The position numbers were made by a program, and so were the translations under genes. A stretch of 64,000 nucleotides of DNA from an uncultured Thermoanaerobaculia bacterium (lineage in GTDB: Bacteria; Acidobacteriota; Thermoanaerobaculia; Multivoradales; Multivoraceae). The first letter of the stretch is position 1, and each line of letters begins with the position of its first letter. Shown here piece after piece: positions 16,645 through 25,410 of this stretch. Below the pieces are notes generated by a model, which saw only the letters and a program-made list of their open reading frames with translations, searched no databases and was not told the origin of the DNA. The DNA lies in contig OX638294.1 of the NCBI GenBank assembly GCA_951812325.1, forward strand, positions 186,001 through 250,000. The letters are read 5' to 3'.

Positions 16645-18069
16645 CTACCGCGGGCGAACCGCTTCGATCTCGAGGAAGCGCTCCTTGAGGCGCACCGCCT
16701 GTTCGAGATCGAGGATCAGGTAGATCTCGTTGGGCCGCGGCCCCCGTCGCAGGTAGTCGTACAGGTAGCCGGGGAGCTTGTCGTGACGGCCCAGTGCACG
16801 CCAGACCGCCTCTGCGGCGAGATCGCGCGCGCGTTCGAGGAACGGCGTCGTGACGCGGTGCTCGAACGGGCGCAGGTCGTGCATCGCCTCAAGCGCGAGG
16901 TAGTTGAGACGGCGCGTCGTCTCGTCGACGGGATAGGAGAGCACGGTGTGGAAGGGAAGCTCGTCTCCGAACCAGGGCGGCAGGGATTCCAAGGCGGTGT
17001 TCGGCCCCAGCGGGTAGGGCTCGGCGCTGGTCGGATGGTTCGTGTAGAGAAGCAGATCGCCGTCCCATCCCCGTTCCTCCAAGGCTTCGATCAGGGCGAC
17101 CGTCGCGTACTGGTGGTCGGCGTGGTTGTCGAGCAGCGGATTGGGCGCCGCGATCAGGTCGGGCCCGGTCCAGTCCACTTCGCGGCGCAGGTCGGCCACC
17201 AGCTCGTGCCAACTCGACTCGAAGGGCCGGGTGGCCAACTGCGGCTCGGGGTTCAGGCGGCGAAAGTACCCGGGTTCTTCGAGGTCCGTCAGAATCGGCG
17301 GCACGACCGCCGGCCGCCGCCTGTGGAGCGTGCGCAGCGTGCCGTCGTAGTACCCGAGGTTGCGCGCCCGCCCGGGGGGCACATGGCCGAAGAAGGGCAC
17401 CGAAAGGCTGTCCCAGGTCCGAATCCAGCCCTTGATGCGGTAGTGCTCGCCGGTCTCCGGAAACAGCCCGCCATAGTTCCTGCCGCCATAGTCGCCCGCG
17501 GTCACCGTGACGACCTCGGAGCGGGTCGTGGCGTAGAGGCCGAAGGCGGCGATCTCCGCGTCGTCGGGATGGGGAGCGATCACCAGCACGCGGGTCGAGG
17601 CATCGATCGGTTCGTTCGTGAACACGACCAGGCGCGCCGGACCGACTCGCCAGCCGATCTGACGCCCCGCCATCCCGATCCGGCCCGACCCTGCCGCGGG
17701 GGAGACGTTGAGGTAGCGGCGGCCGGTCGAGCGAGGGGCGAGGAACTGGCTGAAGCTCCGGCCGCCGGCGCGGAACTCGATCGACGGAGCGAGCGACGGC
17801 AGCAGGGCCCGGGTCCGGACGTGCACTTCGAGGAACGCGGTGACCCCGGCGCCGGCGGCTTCCTCCGGCCACTCGAAGCCGTTGCGGGTCAAACGGACGT
17901 CGAAGGTCCGGGCGTCGCGGCGGTCGAGCGCGTAGTCATGCGCCTGACGCGGATCGTGCTGGAAGAAGTTCCGGTACGAGGACCCGCGGCAGTGGCCCCA
18001 GAGTCCGACCGCCAGCACGGCGATCAACACGGCGATCCGGTGCCGGTGGACGCGGGGCCGGGAACTCAC
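16645..18069 (-). CDS. PIG-L/LmbE-family deacetylase, exported or membrane-anchored
   Basis: 474 residues. One N-terminal hydrophobic segment (IAVLIAVLAVGLWGHCRG, residues 12-29) precedes an all-beta region of about 130 residues and then the PIG-L domain. The zinc motif is VLVIAPHPDDAEIAAFG (His and Asp-Asp) and the second His-containing motif is NPLLDNHADHQYATVAL. The family hydrolyses N-acetyl groups from sugars such as GlcNAc-inositol or LmbE substrates. The beta-rich N-terminal domain is not part of the basic enzyme and may be a substrate-binding module. The GTG start overlaps the dnaE stop by 4 nt (GTGA), an unusual partner for a polymerase gene. It is convergent with the heme/HEAT protein, with only 7 bp between stop codons. 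Confidence 0.9.
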   Translation of the reverse strand: MSSRPRVHRHRIAVLIAVLAVGLWGHCRGSSYRNFFQHDPRQAHDYALDRRDARTFDVRLTRNGFEWPEEAAGAGVTAFLEVHVRTRALLPSLAPSIEFRAGGRSFSQFLAPRSTGRRYLNVSPAAGSGRIGMAGRQIGWRVGPARLVVFTNEPIDASTRVLVIAPHPDDAEIAAFGLYATTRSEVVTVTAGDYGGRNYGGLFPETGEHYRIKGWIRTWDSLSVPFFGHVPPGRARNLGYYDGTLRTLHRRRPAVVPPILTDLEEPGYFRRLNPEPQLATRPFESSWHELVADLRREVDWTGPDLIAAPNPLLDNHADHQYATVALIEALEERGWDGDLLLYTNHPTSAEPYPLGPNTALESLPPWFGDELPFHTVLSYPVDETTRRLNYLALEAMHDLRPFEHRVTTPFLERARDLAAEAVWRALGRHDKLPGYLYDYLRRGPRPNEIYLILDLEQAVRLKERFLEIEAVRPR

Positions 18070-21000
18070 CGCGGCCCGGGCGGCGGCGGGCCGACGTACT
18101 CGCAGTGGCCGCGGGCGCCGAGCAGCTCGTCGATCTGGCGCCTGACCGCGTCATCGACCGGCGCCCGACTGCCGTTGGCAGCCGCGGTGACGGTCATGTC
18201 GTCGAGTTCGATCCTGAATTCCACGTCGACTCCGCCGTTCGGCCTGCCGTTCGAGCCCCGACGACGGTGCTTGTCGAGCAGGTCGCGCAGGCGCTCGAGG
18301 AAGTCGTCGAACCCTTGGTCGCTGCCGGTCCCCTCCGCGGCACTCCTTCGGTCCAGGTGGATGCGGAGACGCCGTGAGAGCTTCGCTTCCGCCTCGTCGG
18401 TGCCGACCACCTTGCTGACGACCAGGCTCGGGTCCTCGCGACGGCGGTCGACCCGACCGGTGAAGAACAGCACGGCGCCGCGGTTCAGCGACGCCTCGTA
18501 CTCGGCGTAGACGTCCGCGAACAGGACGCCCTCGATGCGGTCGGTGCGGTCCTCGAGCTGCACGATCGCCATCTTCTGGCCGGGATTGCGCCCCTTGCGT
18601 GTGCGGGTGGTACGGAGCCCGCCGAGCAGCGCCCCCAGGAGGACTTCGGTGTCGGCCGGGAGTGCCTTCAACTGCTCGACGGTCACGTTGCCGAAGCGCT
18701 TCAGAAGAACCCGGTGGTCGTCCAGGGGATGGCTGGTGGCGAAGAAGCCGAGCACCTCCTTCTCGTGGGCCAGGAGCTCGGTCGCGCTCCAGGGCGGCGC
18801 CGATGGCAGGTCCCGGTCGGGTGCGTCCTCCGCCTTCGAGTCGTCGACGGCGCCGAAGAGCAGGCTCGCCTGTCCGCTCTCCCGGTCGGCAGCGGCCCGC
18901 TGGCCGGCCTTGATCGCCGGTTCGAGGGCCTCGAGCATGGCCGCGCGCTGGTCCAGGCCGTGGATGCGATCGAAGGCTCCCGACTTGATCAGGGCGTCGA
19001 TCGCGGTCCGGTTGACGATCGGCAGCGGCACCCGCCGACAGAAGTCCCACAGACTGCGGAAGGGACCGCCGTCTTCGCGCGCTTCGAGGATGGCGCGAAC
19101 GGCCTTTTCGCCGACACCCTTGACTGCCGAGAGGCCGAAGCGGATATGGCCGTTCGCGTTGCCCTGCTCTTCGCCGGAATCGTAGGCGACGTGGAAGCGC
19201 ACGCCGGAGCGGTCGATGTCGGGCGGGCCGACTTCGATCCCGGTCCGGCCGTCCGGGAGGTTCAGCCGGGCGCACTCGTCCACATAGTGGACCAGCTTGT
19301 CCGTGTTGTCGGCGGCGTAGGTGAGGACCGCCGCCATGTACTGGACCGGGAACCAGGTCTTCAGGTAGGCCGTCTGGTAGGCGAGCAGGGTGTAGCCCAC
19401 GGAGTGGGACTTGTTGAAGCCGTAGCCGGCGAACTCCTCGATCAGGCCGAACAGCCGTGTCGCCTGGGCCTTGCTCAGGCCCTTCTCCTGGGCGCCGGCC
19501 AGAAAGCGCTGACGGGCGGCGTTGATCGTCTTGCGGCTCTTCTTGCTGATCGCCTTGATCAGCGTGTACGCCTCGCGCAGCGGCACGTCGCCCAGCTCGT
19601 GGACGATCTGCATGACCTGTTCCTGGTACACCATGATGCCGTGCGTGTCGGCGGTGTGACGGTCGACGATCTCGTGCACCTTGGGCGTCGCCTCGCGGCC
19701 GTGCTTGCGGTCGCAGTAGGTGCCGATGAGCGCCATCGGGCCGGGGCGGAAGAGGGCGTTGGCGGCAACCAGATCCTCGAGCCGATCCGGCTTCATCTGC
19801 AGCAGCAGGTTGCGCATGCCCTCGGACTCGAACTGGAACGTGCCCGCGGTGTCGGCGCGGGAGAAGACGCCGAGGACTTTCCGGTCGGCGAGATCGATGT
19901 GGTCCAGATCCAGGGGGTCGCGACCTTCGGGGATCCCCGGCACGGCGGCCGCGATCGCCTCCGGAGACAGCGTCTCGCGCACGAGCTGGCGGCAGCGCTC
20001 GATGATGGACAGGGTGGTCAGCCCCAGGAAGTCCATCTTGAGCAGGCCCATCTTCTCGACCGTGGGGCCGTCCCACTGGGTCACCAGGACGTCCCTGGCG
20101 CCCTGGCTGCGGCTGGTCGCCAGCGGCACCAGGTTCTCCAGCGGCTGGGTCGCGATGACCAGGCCCGCGGCGTGGACGCCGCTGTGCCGCGTGATTCCCT
20201 CGAGTGCCCGCGCGGTGTCGATGACCTCCCGGACCTGCTCGTCGCCGTCGTAGAGCTTCCGGAGCTCGTTCTCGCGCTCCAGGGCCTGCTCGATCGTGAC
20301 CCCGAGTTCGCCGCCGATCAGCTTCGAGATCCGGTCGACCTGGGGCAGCGGCAGTTCATGGACCCGTCCCACGTCGCGGATCGCGGCGCGCGCCTTCATC
20401 GTGCCGAAGGTGATGATCTGGGCGACGTAGCCGTACTTCTCGCGCACGTACTCGAGGATCTCGGCCCGACCGTCCTGGCACAGGTCGATGTCGATGTCGG
20501 GGTACTCGCTGCGGTCGGGGTCCGTGAAGCGCTCGAACAGCAGCCCGTAGCGCACCGGGCAGGCGTGTGAGAGTCCGAGCGTGTAGCCGACCATCGTGCC
20601 GACGCCCGACCCGCGCGCGGTTGCCGGGATGCCGCGCTTGCGGGCTTCGTTGACGAAGTCCCAGACGATCAGGAAGTAGGCGCTGATCCGCTTGCCGGAG
20701 AGCACCGCGAGTTCGTGGTCGAGGCGCTGACGGTGCGCATCCTCGATCCGGTCGCCGTAGCGCCAGACCAGGCCGGCTTCGCTGAGCTCCCGCAGCGCCT
20801 TGTCGCAGTCGGCGTGGAGGACGGCGAGTTCCTCTTCTCCCGGTTGCCCGGCCAGCGGCTCGACCCGGTAGCCGGCGCAGAAGCGGTCGAACCACGCTCC
20901 GGACCCCGGCGCCGGTTCGTCCGTGTCCGCCGCGCGCGTCGCCGGGTCGGTGCGCTCCACGCGCACCAGGGGAGCATGGTTGGCGGAGAAGTCCAGCTCG

Positions 21001-21884
21001 ACGTTGCAGCGGTCGGCGATCCGGCGGGTGTTCGAGACCGCCCCGGCGGTCTCCGGATCGCTGAAGAGCTCGAGCATCTGCTCGGGGCTCTTGACGTAGA
21101 GCTCCTTCGGGTAGTGGAGTCGATCCTCCTCCCGCTTGGCCTTGCCGGTCGAGACGCAGATCAGCGTGTCGTGGCTGTCCCAGTCCCCGGCGGTCAGGAA
21201 ATGGGAGTCGTTGTCGCAGACCAGCGGCAGGTCCAGTTCCCCGGCGAGCCGCAGGATCCGCTCGTTCACCTCGTCCTGTTCGGGTGTGTCGTGGCGTTGA
21301 AGTTCCAGGTAGAAGCAGGGTTCGCCGTGTTTGTCGGCGGGGAAGGTCTGCCGGTGCCACTCGGCCTCTTCCCTGGCCCGCTGCCAGTCGGCTTCGGCGC
21401 CGCTCTCGAGGTGTCGTCTCAGGTGGTAGGCGAGCGAGGAACCGAGGTGGCCGTTGATCGCGATCAGTCCCTCGTTCCACTGGCGGAGGGTCTGCTTGTC
21501 CATCCGCGGCTTGTAGTAGAAGCCCTCGAGGAAGCTGTCTGTCGAGAGCTTCACCAGGTTCCGCCATCCCGTCTCGTTGCGTGCGAGCAGAACCAGGTGG
21601 AAGCCGCCGTCGGCTACGCCCTGACTCTCCTTGTAGCGGCGGTCGGAGGTCTCCGTCCTGATGTCCGGCGCGACGTAGGCCTCGATGCCCAGGATCGGCT
21701 TGATGCCCTTCCGGCGGCAGGCCTCGTGGAAGGCAACCGACCCGTGCAGGTTGCCGTGGTCGGTCAGTGCGACGGCATCCATGCCGAGCGCCTCGATCCG
21801 GTCGACCAGGGGGCCGATCCGGTTGCCTCCGTCGAGCAGCGAGTACTCGGAGTGGAGGTGGAGGTGGACGAAGTCCGAGGGCAT
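18066..21884 (-). CDS. dnaE: DNA polymerase III alpha subunit
   Basis: A 1272-residue replicative polymerase alpha subunit, somewhat longer than the usual 1160. Order: PHP domain from residue 1 (HLHLHSEYSLLDG, VALTDHGNLHGSV, then KGIKPILGIEAYV); palm with EYPDIDIDLCQDGR around residue 463-470 holding the catalytic aspartates; thumb and fingers (RKTINAARQRFLAGAQEKGL, EEFAGYGFNKSHSVGYTLLAYQTAYLK); helix-hairpin-helix region (GLSAVKGVGEKAVRAILEAR); and an OB-fold near 1060-1140 (MAIVQLEDRTDRIEGVLF). It is the DnaE1 replication type rather than the DnaE2 mutagenic type: no imuA or imuB is nearby and the clamp-binding C-terminal region is long. The ATG at 21884 directly precedes the PHP motif. Confidence 0.98.
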   Translation of the reverse strand: MPSDFVHLHLHSEYSLLDGGNRIGPLVDRIEALGMDAVALTDHGNLHGSVAFHEACRRKGIKPILGIEAYVAPDIRTETSDRRYKESQGVADGGFHLVLLARNETGWRNLVKLSTDSFLEGFYYKPRMDKQTLRQWNEGLIAINGHLGSSLAYHLRRHLESGAEADWQRAREEAEWHRQTFPADKHGEPCFYLELQRHDTPEQDEVNERILRLAGELDLPLVCDNDSHFLTAGDWDSHDTLICVSTGKAKREEDRLHYPKELYVKSPEQMLELFSDPETAGAVSNTRRIADRCNVELDFSANHAPLVRVERTDPATRAADTDEPAPGSGAWFDRFCAGYRVEPLAGQPGEEELAVLHADCDKALRELSEAGLVWRYGDRIEDAHRQRLDHELAVLSGKRISAYFLIVWDFVNEARKRGIPATARGSGVGTMVGYTLGLSHACPVRYGLLFERFTDPDRSEYPDIDIDLCQDGRAEILEYVREKYGYVAQIITFGTMKARAAIRDVGRVHELPLPQVDRISKLIGGELGVTIEQALERENELRKLYDGDEQVREVIDTARALEGITRHSGVHAAGLVIATQPLENLVPLATSRSQGARDVLVTQWDGPTVEKMGLLKMDFLGLTTLSIIERCRQLVRETLSPEAIAAAVPGIPEGRDPLDLDHIDLADRKVLGVFSRADTAGTFQFESEGMRNLLLQMKPDRLEDLVAANALFRPGPMALIGTYCDRKHGREATPKVHEIVDRHTADTHGIMVYQEQVMQIVHELGDVPLREAYTLIKAISKKSRKTINAARQRFLAGAQEKGLSKAQATRLFGLIEEFAGYGFNKSHSVGYTLLAYQTAYLKTWFPVQYMAAVLTYAADNTDKLVHYVDECARLNLPDGRTGIEVGPPDIDRSGVRFHVAYDSGEEQGNANGHIRFGLSAVKGVGEKAVRAILEAREDGGPFRSLWDFCRRVPLPIVNRTAIDALIKSGAFDRIHGLDQRAAMLEALEPAIKAGQRAAADRESGQASLLFGAVDDSKAEDAPDRDLPSAPPWSATELLAHEKEVLGFFATSHPLDDHRVLLKRFGNVTVEQLKALPADTEVLLGALLGGLRTTRTRKGRNPGQKMAIVQLEDRTDRIEGVLFADVYAEYEASLNRGAVLFFTGRVDRRREDPSLVVSKVVGTDEAEAKLSRRLRIHLDRRSAAEGTGSDQGFDDFLERLRDLLDKHRRRGSNGRPNGGVDVEFRIELDDMTVTAAANGSRAPVDDAVRRQIDELLGARGHCEYVGPPPPGPR

Positions 21885-22109
21885 TCTCTGGAGGAAGCAG
21901 CTGCGCCGCGGGCGATGGGGACAGAAACCTTCGCCGCGCCGTCGTGACGAGGCTAGCTTCTCACCGTGGAGTCACCGGCGCAAGAGCCGCCCGCCCCGTC
22001 GTCGACCTGCCGGTGCTCATCCGCGACGGAACTCGCTGCGCTGCGTCCTGCGACGCAGCCCCCGGGCGACGGAATCGCGTTCCCGGCGGCCGTTTTCGTC
22101 TAGGTCCGT

Positions 22110-24398
22110 GTGGCCGCGGCCTCAGCCAGGAGGACCCCGTCGCTGGTCAGAGCGCCGCTTCTGCCCCTGGCCGCAGTGCTCGTGGCCGCGCTCGTCGCCG
22201 ACGGGCGCGGCCACGAGCAGCCCAACGCCTTCGTCCCGGCGAGGCCGGTCATCGCCGAAGTCGTCGTTCCGGCGTTCGGCGCGGCGGCCTGGCAACCCGT
22301 GCGACGAGGTCCCGCGCCACACGTGAACCAGTCCGCACATCCGTCATCGGCAGCGCGGATGGCACGGGCCGGCGACGGCTGGGTCGCGAAGGTGCGGGTC
22401 ATCGCGGTCGAGCAGGCCGGCCGCCGCGTCTCAGGGCCGGACCGGGCCTGGCTCCGGCTGCAGGGCGGCATGGCGCCGCCGCCGGAGCGGCGACTCCGGG
22501 TGCGCGGCTACTTCAGCCGACGGCAGTCCTACCTGAACCTGAACGTCTCCGAACCGGGCGACTGGGGCTTGAACGTCAAGAGCCGGCTGCTGATGGAGGG
22601 TGCGGGCGGCGCCCCGGGCCGGCTCCGGAGCGGAGTGCTGCGCTTGCGGCAGCAGCTACTGGCCGCGGTGACGGCGACCGACCGCCAGGGAGCGATCCTC
22701 GCCCAGGCGCTGGTCCTCGGCGATGGCCGCCGCGTGCCGCCGGACTGGAAGACGGGGCTGCGGCGTGCCGGTCTGTCCCATCTCCTCGCCGTTTCGGGTC
22801 TCCACGTGGGCCTGATCCTCGGAGGCTTCTGGTGGCTGTTCGGCGGCCGCTCGACCCGGCTGACCGCGTTGGGCGGCGTGTCCGTTCTCGTCCTGTATGG
22901 CTGCCTGGTCGGTCCGCGGCCGTCGCTGTTGCGGGCGGCGCTCATGGCCCTGCTGGTCATCCTCGCGCTCGTGCTCGAGCGGCCGCCGCAGGCGCTGAAC
23001 TCGCTCTGCGCCGCGCTGATCGTGATCCTGGCCTTCGATCCGCAGGCCGTCTTCGACCTCGGCTTTCAGCTCAGCTTCCTCGCGACGGCGGGGATTCTTC
23101 TCCTGGCGCCGCGGTGGCTCAGGGCCTGGCGCAAGGGAGGCGCCGGAGGGCCGGGAGACCGCGTCTTCGCCGCTCTGGCGATCACCGTTGCCGCCCAACT
23201 CGCCACCCTGCCGGTTGCGGCGGTCCGGATCGGCCTGCTGGCGCCGTTCGCGCCGGCACTGAACCTCGTGTTCGTGCCCTGGACCGCTCTGGCGCTGGGG
23301 GTTTCCCTGCTCTGGGTTCTCGGAGTGGCCGCGGCCTCGATTCCCGTGGTCCGGATCGTGGCCGAGCCTGCCGCCGACGTGCTTCTCGGGTGTCTCGATG
23401 TACTGGCCCTGCCCTTCGCCTGGCTCGCGCACCTGCCTCCAGGGTCCTGGCTGGCCGTCCCCGTCAGTGTAGGACCCGGCGCCGCGCTGATGCTGGCGAT
23501 CTGGCTCGGGATCCTTCTGTCCGGCTACCGGCGGGTCGTCTACGCGCTGTCTCTGGTGCTGGTCTGCACGCCGGCGCCGGACGACCCCGAGCCCGCGCTG
23601 GTCATGCTGGATGTGGGCCAGGGGGAGGCGCTGTTGCTGCGGAGCGGGCGCCGCGGCCCGGTGATTCTGGTCGACGGCGGCGGCTTTCGTCAGGGCAACT
23701 TCGCGGAGGCGTCGCTGCTGCGGACCCTGGCTGCGGAGGGCGTGCACCGGATCGACCTGGCGGTCCTGTCGCACGGAGACGCGGACCACTGCCGGGGCCT
23801 CCTCGAGCTGACCCGATACCTCCGGGTCGACCGTCTGTGGGCGGCGGCAGTGGAGACCCGGGACGGTTGCGGCCGGGCGCTGGCGGAGCGGCTGTCCGGA
23901 CGTGTCGAACTGGTGGAGCGCGGCCACCTGGACACGGTCGGCGTCTGGCGGCTCGAGGTCCGGCATCCGGCCCCGGAACCGGTCACTGACGGCAACTCGG
24001 CGTCTCTCGTGGTGCGGGCCTGCTCCGGGGGGGCCTGCGTCCTGCTGACCGGCGACCTGGACCTGGCCGGCGAGAGGGAACTGCTGGCCTGGTCGCGGGA
24101 CCGGGGGCGCTCGCTTCGAAGTGATGTGCTCAAGGTTGCTCATCACGGGAGCCGCACCTCGACGGGAGGCGAGTTCCTCGATGCCGTGGCGCCGCGGCTG
24201 GCGTTGATGTCGGCCGGCCGACGCAACGCATACGGCCATCCCTCGCCGGACGTCCTGGAGCGGATCGGGGCCCGCGGGGCGGCCGCTCTGCGCACGGACC
24301 GCCACGGGCGGATAGAGGTTCTCTTCCGGCGCCGGCCTTCGGGGCTCAGGCGCCCCGTCTACCGGGTTGCCGCCTCGCCGCGCCGCGGCGCCGCCTGA
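22110..24398 (+). CDS. comEC: ComEC/Rec2-family DNA internalisation protein
   Basis: A 762-residue polytopic membrane protein that in competent bacteria forms the inner-membrane channel for single-stranded DNA uptake. An N-terminal OB-like domain (about 50-180) precedes the Competence domain, which has the diagnostic LSHLLAVSGLHVGLILGG, then RPSLLRAALMALLVILALVLERPP, then FDPQAVFDLGFQLSFLATAGILLLAP. The C-terminal metallo-beta-lactamase-like domain from about 495 contains VMLDVGQGEALLLRSG, VLSHGDADHCRGLLEL, LLTGDLD and VAHHGSRTS. All three domains are present, so it should be complete. The GTG start at 22110 has no clear Shine-Dalgarno. It diverges from dnaE across 225 bp in which nothing else is seen. 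Other competence genes are absent from the window. Confidence 0.93.
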   Translation: MAAASARRTPSLVRAPLLPLAAVLVAALVADGRGHEQPNAFVPARPVIAEVVVPAFGAAAWQPVRRGPAPHVNQSAHPSSAARMARAGDGWVAKVRVIAVEQAGRRVSGPDRAWLRLQGGMAPPPERRLRVRGYFSRRQSYLNLNVSEPGDWGLNVKSRLLMEGAGGAPGRLRSGVLRLRQQLLAAVTATDRQGAILAQALVLGDGRRVPPDWKTGLRRAGLSHLLAVSGLHVGLILGGFWWLFGGRSTRLTALGGVSVLVLYGCLVGPRPSLLRAALMALLVILALVLERPPQALNSLCAALIVILAFDPQAVFDLGFQLSFLATAGILLLAPRWLRAWRKGGAGGPGDRVFAALAITVAAQLATLPVAAVRIGLLAPFAPALNLVFVPWTALALGVSLLWVLGVAAASIPVVRIVAEPAADVLLGCLDVLALPFAWLAHLPPGSWLAVPVSVGPGAALMLAIWLGILLSGYRRVVYALSLVLVCTPAPDDPEPALVMLDVGQGEALLLRSGRRGPVILVDGGGFRQGNFAEASLLRTLAAEGVHRIDLAVLSHGDADHCRGLLELTRYLRVDRLWAAAVETRDGCGRALAERLSGRVELVERGHLDTVGVWRLEVRHPAPEPVTDGNSASLVVRACSGGACVLLTGDLDLAGERELLAWSRDRGRSLRSDVLKVAHHGSRTSTGGEFLDAVAPRLALMSAGRRNAYGHPSPDVLERIGARGAAALRTDRHGRIEVLFRRRPSGLRRPVYRVAASPRRGAA

Positions 24399-24405
24399 GA
24401 ACGGC

Positions 24406-24411
24406 TATCCT
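24406..24411 (+). promoter_or_regulatory. Candidate -10 element, leaderless start of miaA
   Basis: TATCCT fits TANNNT and ends 6 nt before the ATG at 24418. No ribosome site is seen. It lies in the 19-bp gap after comEC. Confidence 0.4.
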
Positions 24412-24417
24412 GCACGG

Positions 24418-25410
24418 ATGCGGGAGCTCCCGTGGCAGGTGATCGCGGTCCTGGGCCCGACCGCGACCGGCAAGAGCGCGTTCGCGATCAGGCTCGCCGA
24501 CGAGCTCGGGCGCAGGGGCCTTGGAACGGAGTTGATCAGCGCCGACGCGTTGCAGGCGTACCGCGGCTTCGACGTCGGCACCGCCAAGCCGGGGCCGCGC
24601 GCGCGGATCCGGGTCCGGCATCACCTGATCGATGTGCTCGAACCGCATCAGGCCTTTTCGGCGGGGGAGTTCGCGCGCCGGGCGCGCGCCGCCGTGGAGG
24701 AGATCGAGGGACGTGGACGTCTTCCGCTGCTGGTGGGCGGCGGCGGCTTCTACCTCCGGGCGCTGTTCGAGGGTCTCGCTCCGGTTCCGCCGGTGCCTTC
24801 CGGGGTGCGGGCCGGCCTGCGGCGCGAGTTGCGCTCCGCGGGTCTCGACGGGTTGTTCAAGGAGCTCCGCAGCGTCGACCCCGAGAGTGCGGCGAACCTT
24901 TCCGCCGGTGACACGCAGCGCATCCTGAGGGCGCTGGAAGTGGTCCGGTTCACTGGTCGGACGCTCTCGAGCTGGCATTGCGAGGGTTCGGAACCGGCGC
25001 TCGACAGACGGATTCGCAAGGTTGGATTGACCCTGCCGCGGGCCCTTCTGTACGATGCGATCAAGGCGCGGGCAGGGCGCATGCTGGAGCGCGGCTGGCT
25101 GGCCGAGGTGAGGCGCCTGCGGGACGCGGGCGGTGTTGCCTGCGGGCGTTCCTGGCACGAGTTGCCGGCGTCTCAGGCCATCGGCTACCGGCAGTTCGCC
25201 GATCACCTGGACGGGAAGTTGACGCTGGAGCAGGCCTTGGAAGACACGATCCGCGCCACCCGCCGTTACGCCAAGCGGCAGGAGACCTGGTTTCGCCGCG
25301 AGACCGATGTCTGCTGGATCGACGTTTCACGACCGGAAACCGTGGAGAGAGCGCTGGAACGAATTGTTGCGGTTCTCGCCCCGGCGCGGTCAGCGGCGGC
25401 GCCGGCATGA
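24418..25410 (+). CDS. miaA: tRNA dimethylallyltransferase
   Basis: A 330-residue P-loop enzyme that prenylates adenosine 37 of tRNAs reading UNN codons, using dimethylallyl diphosphate. Walker A is GPTATGKSAFAIRLA. The substrate motif is ISADALQAYRGFDVGTAKP (more commonly ISADSMQVYRG), followed by HHLIDVLEP. GGGGFYLRALFEGL and QRILRALEVVRFTGRTLS are typical, as is the C-terminal QAIGYRQFADHL and TRRYAKRQETWFR. The ATG at 24418 gives the normal N-terminus; an in-frame codon at 24367 would add 17 residues inside comEC and is less likely. The stop overlaps the next gene's ATG (ATGA). Confidence 0.95.
   Translation: MRELPWQVIAVLGPTATGKSAFAIRLADELGRRGLGTELISADALQAYRGFDVGTAKPGPRARIRVRHHLIDVLEPHQAFSAGEFARRARAAVEEIEGRGRLPLLVGGGGFYLRALFEGLAPVPPVPSGVRAGLRRELRSAGLDGLFKELRSVDPESAANLSAGDTQRILRALEVVRFTGRTLSSWHCEGSEPALDRRIRKVGLTLPRALLYDAIKARAGRMLERGWLAEVRRLRDAGGVACGRSWHELPASQAIGYRQFADHLDGKLTLEQALEDTIRATRRYAKRQETWFRRETDVCWIDVSRPETVERALERIVAVLAPARSAAAPA

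Noticed and set aside
18066..21884. dnaE as the DnaE2 (imuC) mutagenesis polymerase
   Set aside because: No imuA, imuB or lexA is nearby, and the protein is longer than DnaE2 with a full PHP, OB and C-terminal region.
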